A program made the position numbers and the translations under genes. Of a DNA stretch of 11,299 nucleotides, positions 8,056 through 11,299 are shown one piece after another. This DNA is from Pseudomonas sp. GTDB lineage: Bacteria; Pseudomonadota; Gammaproteobacteria; Pseudomonadales; Pseudomonadaceae. The stretch covers positions 1 to 11,299 of the forward strand of contig JARDZH010000078.1 of the NCBI GenBank assembly GCA_029240955.1, written 5' to 3'. Within the stretch, counting starts at the first letter, position 1, and every line of letters begins with the position of its first letter. The notes beneath the pieces were generated by a model. It had not been told where the DNA came from. It saw only the letters and a list, made by a program, of their open reading frames with translations, and ran no database searches.

Positions 8056-8069
8056 GTGATCTGGGTCAA
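8056..8069 (-). promoter_or_regulatory. Anr/FNR-type binding site upstream of ccoG
   Basis: On the minus strand the sequence reads TTGAC-CCAG-ATCAC, eight of ten conserved positions of the Anr/FNR consensus TTGAT-N4-ATCAA. It lies between the toxin stop and ccoG, about 150 bases before the ccoG start. Anr control of cbb3 genes is well established in Pseudomonas, so the location supports the call. The two outer mismatches suggest moderate affinity. Confidence 0.6.
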
Positions 8070-8094
8070 TGAACAGGTTAATTATGGTCCGTTC

Positions 8095-8547
8095 TCAGCG
8101 TGGGGCGACCGAATAACGACCGGGTTCGTCATTCAGCTGACTGACCCATGGATTGAGGACAGCAACAGCGCACTGCTTGAAATCGGCCACGTTGCGTGTC
8201 ACGACCGTCATGCCATGAACCAGCGCCGTAGCGGCGATCAGAGCGTCGGATTCACTGCGCGGATCTGGAATGTGCAGCTGAGCGCATCGCTTGGCGACGG
8301 TGGCATCCACAGCCAGAATGCGGCCGGCGAAAGCGGGAAGAACATGATGGTCGAGCCATGTCCTGAGCAGCGCACCTTGAGCCGGATCGCGGCGCTCCAG
8401 CCTGAGGACGCCGGTCTCGAGCTCCAGAAGGGTAATGGCGGAAACGTACAAGCGGGACGACGCATGTGACTTGGCCCATCTCACCACGTGAGCATCAGCG
8501 TTGGGCTTTCTGAGTTCGGACACGACATTGGTGTCGAGCAGAAACAT
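8095..8547 (-). CDS. PIN-domain toxin, FitB/VapC type (type II toxin-antitoxin)
   Basis: PIN-domain toxins of this kind are Mg-dependent ribonucleases that usually cut tRNA, rRNA or mRNA. The product has 150 residues and begins with LLDTNVVSEL. The acidic residues expected at the active site are all visible: D5, E42, D101 and D122 (in TRNVADF). The DALIAATA helix is at 101-108 and the C-terminal VLNPW resembles FitB. It should therefore be catalytically competent. Its ATG overlaps the antitoxin stop by one base (TGATG) and its own ribosome site is weak, so translation is probably coupled to the antitoxin. The RNA target cannot be read from sequence. The pair sits between ccoP and ccoG, an unusual place for a toxin. 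Confidence 0.92.
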   Translation of the reverse strand: MFLLDTNVVSELRKPNADAHVVRWAKSHASSRLYVSAITLLELETGVLRLERRDPAQGALLRTWLDHHVLPAFAGRILAVDATVAKRCAQLHIPDPRSESDALIAATALVHGMTVVTRNVADFKQCAVAVLNPWVSQLNDEPGRYSVAPR

Positions 8548-8798
8548 CAGCTCAGGTCCACTGGCCGAGGGATGATCGTCGCCCGCTGCGGCTCGAACTC
8601 GATCTCATGGCCGGCTGGCATCTGCAGGGCGTCAACCAGGCTGATGCTGCTGCCGGTCAACTGACGATACTCTTCAATGCTCAACAGCACGTAAGCCGGA
8701 CGACCCCGGTCGGTGATGAATACCGGACCGTCGTCGGCAGCTTTCTTGGCCCCGCTCGTATCCTGATTGAAGTCACGGCTGGACATGGTCACAGTCAT
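8547..8798 (-). CDS. Phd/YefM-family antitoxin
   Basis: The 83-residue product starts MTVTMSSRDFNQDTSGAKKA, a typical Phd/YefM N-terminus that dimerises and binds DNA. FITDRGRPAYVLLSIEEY follows at 27-44. The C-terminal part (about 50-83) would wrap around and inhibit the PIN toxin. The ATG at 8798 is chosen over an upstream in-frame ATG at 8864 because GGGAGG lies seven bases before it and family alignments start there. Such antitoxins repress their own operon, and a candidate operator lies upstream at 8873-8890. FitB relatives are often paired with ribbon-helix-helix antitoxins; here the partner is Phd-like, a known alternative pairing. Confidence 0.92.
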   Translation of the reverse strand: MTVTMSSRDFNQDTSGAKKAADDGPVFITDRGRPAYVLLSIEEYRQLTGSSISLVDALQMPAGHEIEFEPQRATIIPRPVDLS

Positions 8799-8805
8799 TG
8801 GCGAG

Positions 8806-8811
8806 CCTCCC
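8806..8811 (-). promoter_or_regulatory. Ribosome binding site of the antitoxin gene
   Basis: GGGAGG on the minus strand, seven bases before the ATG at 8798. It is the strongest Shine-Dalgarno sequence I noticed in the window and decides the antitoxin start. Strong antitoxin translation followed by a weakly initiated toxin fits the usual dosage bias. Confidence 0.8.
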
Positions 8812-8872
8812 TTGGCATGCATACAGGCCGAACCGCGCTGAGGCGGCTGCAGCAGAAGTCGCATGGTAAGTA

Positions 8873-8890
8873 TGTAGCAACATGACTACA
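8873..8890. promoter_or_regulatory. Candidate antitoxin operator (inverted repeat TGTAG-N8-CTACA)
   Basis: A perfect 5-bp inverted repeat with an 8-base centre lies upstream of the antitoxin gene. A possible -10 (TACAAT, 8904 to 8899 on the minus strand) sits just upstream, so a bound repressor would block the start region. Binding by the Phd-like antitoxin is inference from the autoregulation known in the family. Confidence 0.4.
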
Positions 8891-8898
8891 AGGCTTGA

Positions 8899-8904
8899 AT
8901 TGTA
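8899..8904 (-). promoter_or_regulatory. Candidate -10 element of the toxin-antitoxin promoter
   Basis: TACAAT matches the -10 consensus at five of six positions. I found no good -35 at 16-18 bases, so this is tentative. It would let the module be transcribed independently of ccoNOQP. Confidence 0.35.
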
Positions 8905-8937
8905 ACCTGAAGTCCTGACACAACGAGCGGTCATCAA

Positions 8938-9915
8938 TCACTGCTCCACCGGCGGTTCATCCTTGCGCGAAAGGCTGTACACATACGCCGCGAGCAGGTG
9001 GACTTTGTCGTTACCCTGCAGCGCTTCCTGAGCCGGCATTTGTCCTTGGCGGCCGTAACGGATGGTCTGTTGCAGTTGCGCGAAACTTGAGCCGTAGATG
9101 TAGGCGGCCGGCAGGGTGAGGTCCGGGGCGCCCATCGCGACTGTGCCTTTGCTGTCCGCGCCGTGGCACGCCACGCAGTTGGCGGCGAAGATTTTCTGCC
9201 CTGCCGCCGGATCGGCCTTGGCATCCTCAGGCAGCTTTCTGCCGTTGATGCGGCTTAGCACGAACGCCGACACATCGCGCACGCCTTGATCGCCCAGCAC
9301 CTCGCCCCACGCAGGCATGACCGCGTGGCGTCCGCCCAGAATGGTGGTCTTGATAGCTTGCGCCTCGCCGCCCCATCGCCAGTAGTCGTCGGTCAGATTC
9401 GGAAAGCCGTAAGCGCCCTTGGCGTCCGAGCCGTGGCACACCGAGCAGTTGGACGCGAACAGCCGGCCGCCCATCTTCAACGCCTGTGGGTCTTGCGCGA
9501 CTTCCTCGATGGGCATCGCCGCATACCGGGCGAAAATCGGTCCGAAGCGCGCTTCGGCGCGGGCCATTTCCTTTTCCCACTCGTGCACGCCGGTCCAGCC
9601 GGTGCGGCCGTCGGCGAATGAGGTCTGCTTGTCGTTGTCGACGTACTTGTAACCCGGCAGCAGCCCGCGCCAGTCGCCGAGTCCGGGGTACAGCGCCAGG
9701 TACCCGAGGGAAAACACGATGGTGGCGATGAACAGCATGAACCACCAGCGCGGTAGCGGGTTGTCGTATTCCTCGATGCCGTCGAACGAATGGCCGACTG
9801 TTTCCTCGGTGGATTCCTTGCGCTGACCTTTCTGTGTCGCCAGCAGCAACCAGGTCAGGGCGACGACGGTGCCCAGGGTCAGAACGGTGACATACAGGCT
9901 CCAGAAGGTGCTCAT
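8938..9915 (-). CDS. ccoP: CcoP, dihaem cytochrome c subunit of cbb3 oxidase
   Basis: CcoP carries electrons from soluble cytochromes toward CcoO and CcoN. The 325-residue product has two N-terminal membrane segments (about 4-26 and 57-76), typical of the long Pseudomonas form. Two periplasmic cytochrome c domains follow, with haem motifs CSVCH at 157-161 and CVACH at 247-251. Met200 (MPAW) and Met293 (QMPAQ) are the likely axial ligands. The ATG at 9915 overlaps the ccoQ stop by four bases (ATGA), so the two are translationally coupled. All expected haem residues are intact. No clear terminator follows; the toxin-antitoxin module begins 139 bases downstream on the same strand. Confidence 0.96.
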   Translation of the reverse strand: MSTFWSLYVTVLTLGTVVALTWLLLATQKGQRKESTEETVGHSFDGIEEYDNPLPRWWFMLFIATIVFSLGYLALYPGLGDWRGLLPGYKYVDNDKQTSFADGRTGWTGVHEWEKEMARAEARFGPIFARYAAMPIEEVAQDPQALKMGGRLFASNCSVCHGSDAKGAYGFPNLTDDYWRWGGEAQAIKTTILGGRHAVMPAWGEVLGDQGVRDVSAFVLSRINGRKLPEDAKADPAAGQKIFAANCVACHGADSKGTVAMGAPDLTLPAAYIYGSSFAQLQQTIRYGRQGQMPAQEALQGNDKVHLLAAYVYSLSRKDEPPVEQ

Positions 9916-10109
9916 GGCTGATCACTCCCGGCGTCGTCATTGGCCTGTTGCTCGACCTTGCGCTTAGCCTGCGGGTCGTCCGCAAACGGGAGCATGGTTG
10001 CGTCGTCGAATTCGGCTTTGCGCCTGGGGCTGAATACCCACAGCGTCAGGCCGATGAAGGCAATCATCACCACCAGCGTGCCAAGCCCGCGAATCATTCC
10101 GATATCCAT
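9912..10109 (-). CDS. ccoQ: CcoQ, small cbb3 oxidase subunit
   Basis: CcoQ is a one-helix membrane protein that stabilises the cbb3 complex. The 65-residue product starts [10 protein letters not shown], has a membrane helix at about 8-26 ending in FSPRRK, and a charged cytoplasmic tail. I chose ATG 10109 because a GGTGAG sequence lies just upstream and known CcoQ proteins start MDIG. An in-frame GTG at 10118, overlapping the ccoO stop, would add three residues. The gene is packed between ccoO and ccoP. Confidence 0.92.
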   Translation of the reverse strand: MDIGMIRGLGTLVVMIAFIGLTLWVFSPRRKAEFDDATMLPFADDPQAKRKVEQQANDDAGSDQP

Positions 10110-10114
10110 TGCGC

Positions 10115-10723
10115 TCACCGTTTGCTCTTGATGAGGGTGCCCAGGCCTTGCAGGTAGGCCACCAGCGCGTCCATCTCGGTCTTGCCCTCGACGGCGGCCG
10201 CAGCGCCGGCGATGTCTTCGTCTGTATAGGGCGTGCCAAGCGAGCGCAGGACTTCAAGTTTCTTCGCGGTCTGCGTAGCGTCGATGCGCTTTTCCACGAG
10301 GAAGGGATACGCTGGCATCTTTGACTCCGGCACGACGTTGCGCGGGTTGTACAAATGCGCTCGGTGCCAGTCGTCAGAGTAGCGGCCGCCTACGCGCGCC
10401 AGATCCGGGCCGGTGCGTTTGGAGCCCCACAGAAACGGATGATCCCAGACGCTTTCGCCTGCTACCGAGTAATGCCCGTAACGTTCGGTTTCGGCGCGGA
10501 ACGGGCGGATCATCTGTGAATGACAGCTCACGCACCCGTGGGCGATGTAGACGTCGCGGCCCTCTACCTCAAGCGCCGTTCGCGGCTTCATGCCTTCGAT
10601 CGGACGCGTCGTCACGTCCTGGAAAAACAGCGGCACGATCTGCGTCAGGCCGCCGACACTGACCGCGATGACCATGAAGAAGGCCAGCAGGCCGATGTTG
10701 CGCTCAAGCGCTTCGTGCTTCAT
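10115..10723 (-). CDS. ccoO: CcoO, monohaem cytochrome c subunit of cbb3 oxidase
   Basis: CcoO passes electrons from CcoP to the CcoN active site. The 202-residue product has one N-terminal membrane helix (about 10-34) and a periplasmic cytochrome c domain. The haem motif CVSCH is at 64-68, followed by SQMIRPF, and Met136 in SKMPAYPF is the likely axial ligand. The conserved [20 protein letters not shown] segment lies at 99-118. The ATG at 10723 overlaps the ccoN stop by one base (TGATG), and a GGGAG site sits inside the end of ccoN. Sequence and length are typical and nothing appears damaged. Confidence 0.96.
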   Translation of the reverse strand: MKHEALERNIGLLAFFMVIAVSVGGLTQIVPLFFQDVTTRPIEGMKPRTALEVEGRDVYIAHGCVSCHSQMIRPFRAETERYGHYSVAGESVWDHPFLWGSKRTGPDLARVGGRYSDDWHRAHLYNPRNVVPESKMPAYPFLVEKRIDATQTAKKLEVLRSLGTPYTDEDIAGAAAAVEGKTEMDALVAYLQGLGTLIKSKR

Positions 10724-11299
10724 CAGTGCGCTCCCACGACTGCGATCTGCGCCGCTTCTTCAGCTTCCTTAGGATCGGAGGCCCGCACCGTTCGCATGAC
10801 GTTCCAGGCCATCAGGAACATGCCGCTGGCGAAGAACGCGCCGCCGATGGCGCGCACGATGAAGCCGGGATGGCTGGCCTGCAACGCTTCGACGAAGGAG
10901 TAGGTCAGCGTGCCGTCATCGTTGATGGCTCGCCACATCAGACCCTGAGTGATGCCGTTGACCCACATCGAGGCGATGTACAGAACGGTGCCAATCGTGG
11001 CCAGCCAGAAGTGTGCGTTGATCAGCCCGATGCTGTGCATCTGCGGACGACCGAAGACTTTAGGGATCATGTGATACACGGCGCCGATGGAAATCATTGC
11101 CACCCAGCCCAGCGCTCCCGCGTGAACGTGGCCGATGGTCCAGTCGGTGTAGTGGGACAGCGAGTTGACAGTCTTGATCGCCATCATCGGTCCTTCGAAA
11201 GTCGACATGCCGTAGAACGCCAGCGAGACCACGAGGAACCGCAGGATCGGGTCGGTGCGCAATTTATGCCAGGCGCCGGAGAGGGTCATCATGCCGTTG
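10723..11299 (-). CDS. ccoN: CcoN, catalytic subunit of cbb3 oxidase, N-terminal part outside window
   Basis: CcoN is the haem-copper subunit that reduces oxygen to water and pumps protons. Only the last 191 codons are inside the window; the start lies beyond the right edge. The segment [18 protein letters not shown] contains the histidine pair (GHVH) that in the P. stutzeri enzyme binds haem b3 and low-spin haem b. Further hydrophobic helices follow, including [18 protein letters not shown] and a late [21 protein letters not shown] stretch. The last residues are a short hydrophilic tail. Pseudomonas often has two ccoN paralogues; which one this is cannot be told from this part. Confidence 0.95.
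   Translation of the reverse strand, partial: NGMMTLSGAWHKLRTDPILRFLVVSLAFYGMSTFEGPMMAIKTVNSLSHYTDWTIGHVHAGALGWVAMISIGAVYHMIPKVFGRPQMHSIGLINAHFWLATIGTVLYIASMWVNGITQGLMWRAINDDGTLTYSFVEALQASHPGFIVRAIGGAFFASGMFLMAWNVMRTVRASDPKEAEEAAQIAVVGAH

Larger units (their letters stand above)
7906..8094 (-). promoter_or_regulatory. ccoG upstream region and leader
   Basis: These 189 bases separate the toxin stop from ccoG. They carry the Anr-like box, the candidate -10 and, in the predicted leader, an imperfect hairpin (arms 7933-7940 and 7951-7958, one mismatch, 10-base loop). No reading frame here looks like a gene. Confidence 0.5.

Noticed and set aside
8891..8937. Intrinsic terminator after ccoP
   Set aside because: Only a short direct repeat (CAGG-N4-CAGG) is present, with no stable stem and no T-run.

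Overview
The window looks like a Pseudomonas chromosome. GC-rich codon use, the ccoNOQP / ccoGHIS gene order and the protein sequences all fit that genus. A P. syringae- or P. fluorescens-like lineage is my inference; no species marker is present. Every gene I can support lies on the minus strand, so transcription runs from the right edge to the left edge.

Right part (about 8938-11299): the structural operon of a cbb3-type cytochrome c oxidase, the high-affinity terminal oxidase for low-oxygen respiration. It holds the C-terminal part of CcoN (cut by the window edge), then ccoO, ccoQ and ccoP. The genes overlap or nearly touch, which suggests tight translational coupling.

Middle right (8095-8798): a two-gene type II toxin-antitoxin module, a Phd/YefM-like antitoxin followed by a PIN-domain toxin of the FitB/VapC type. 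It sits exactly between the structural and the maturation genes of the oxidase. An imperfect Anr/FNR box (8056-8069) lies between the toxin and ccoG, so the maturation genes probably have their own low-oxygen promoter.

Middle left (2527-7905): the maturation cluster. ccoG encodes a polyferredoxin, ccoH a membrane assembly factor, ccoI a copper-exporting P1B-type ATPase that supplies CcoN, and ccoS a small assembly protein. A TauE/SafE (DsbD_2-like) membrane protein follows. The reading frame of ccoI is broken near 3967, where about 16 bases seem to be missing just before the conserved GD of the ATPase P-domain. If the sequence is correct, copper insertion into the oxidase should be impaired.

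Left part (1-2526): an intergenic stretch of about 300 bases with a 10-bp-phased set of TTGCGC half-sites and a locally AT-rich segment. It leads into a vgrG gene (type VI secretion spike protein), open over 743 codons and cut by the left edge. The secretion gene therefore begins right after the oxidase-assembly block.
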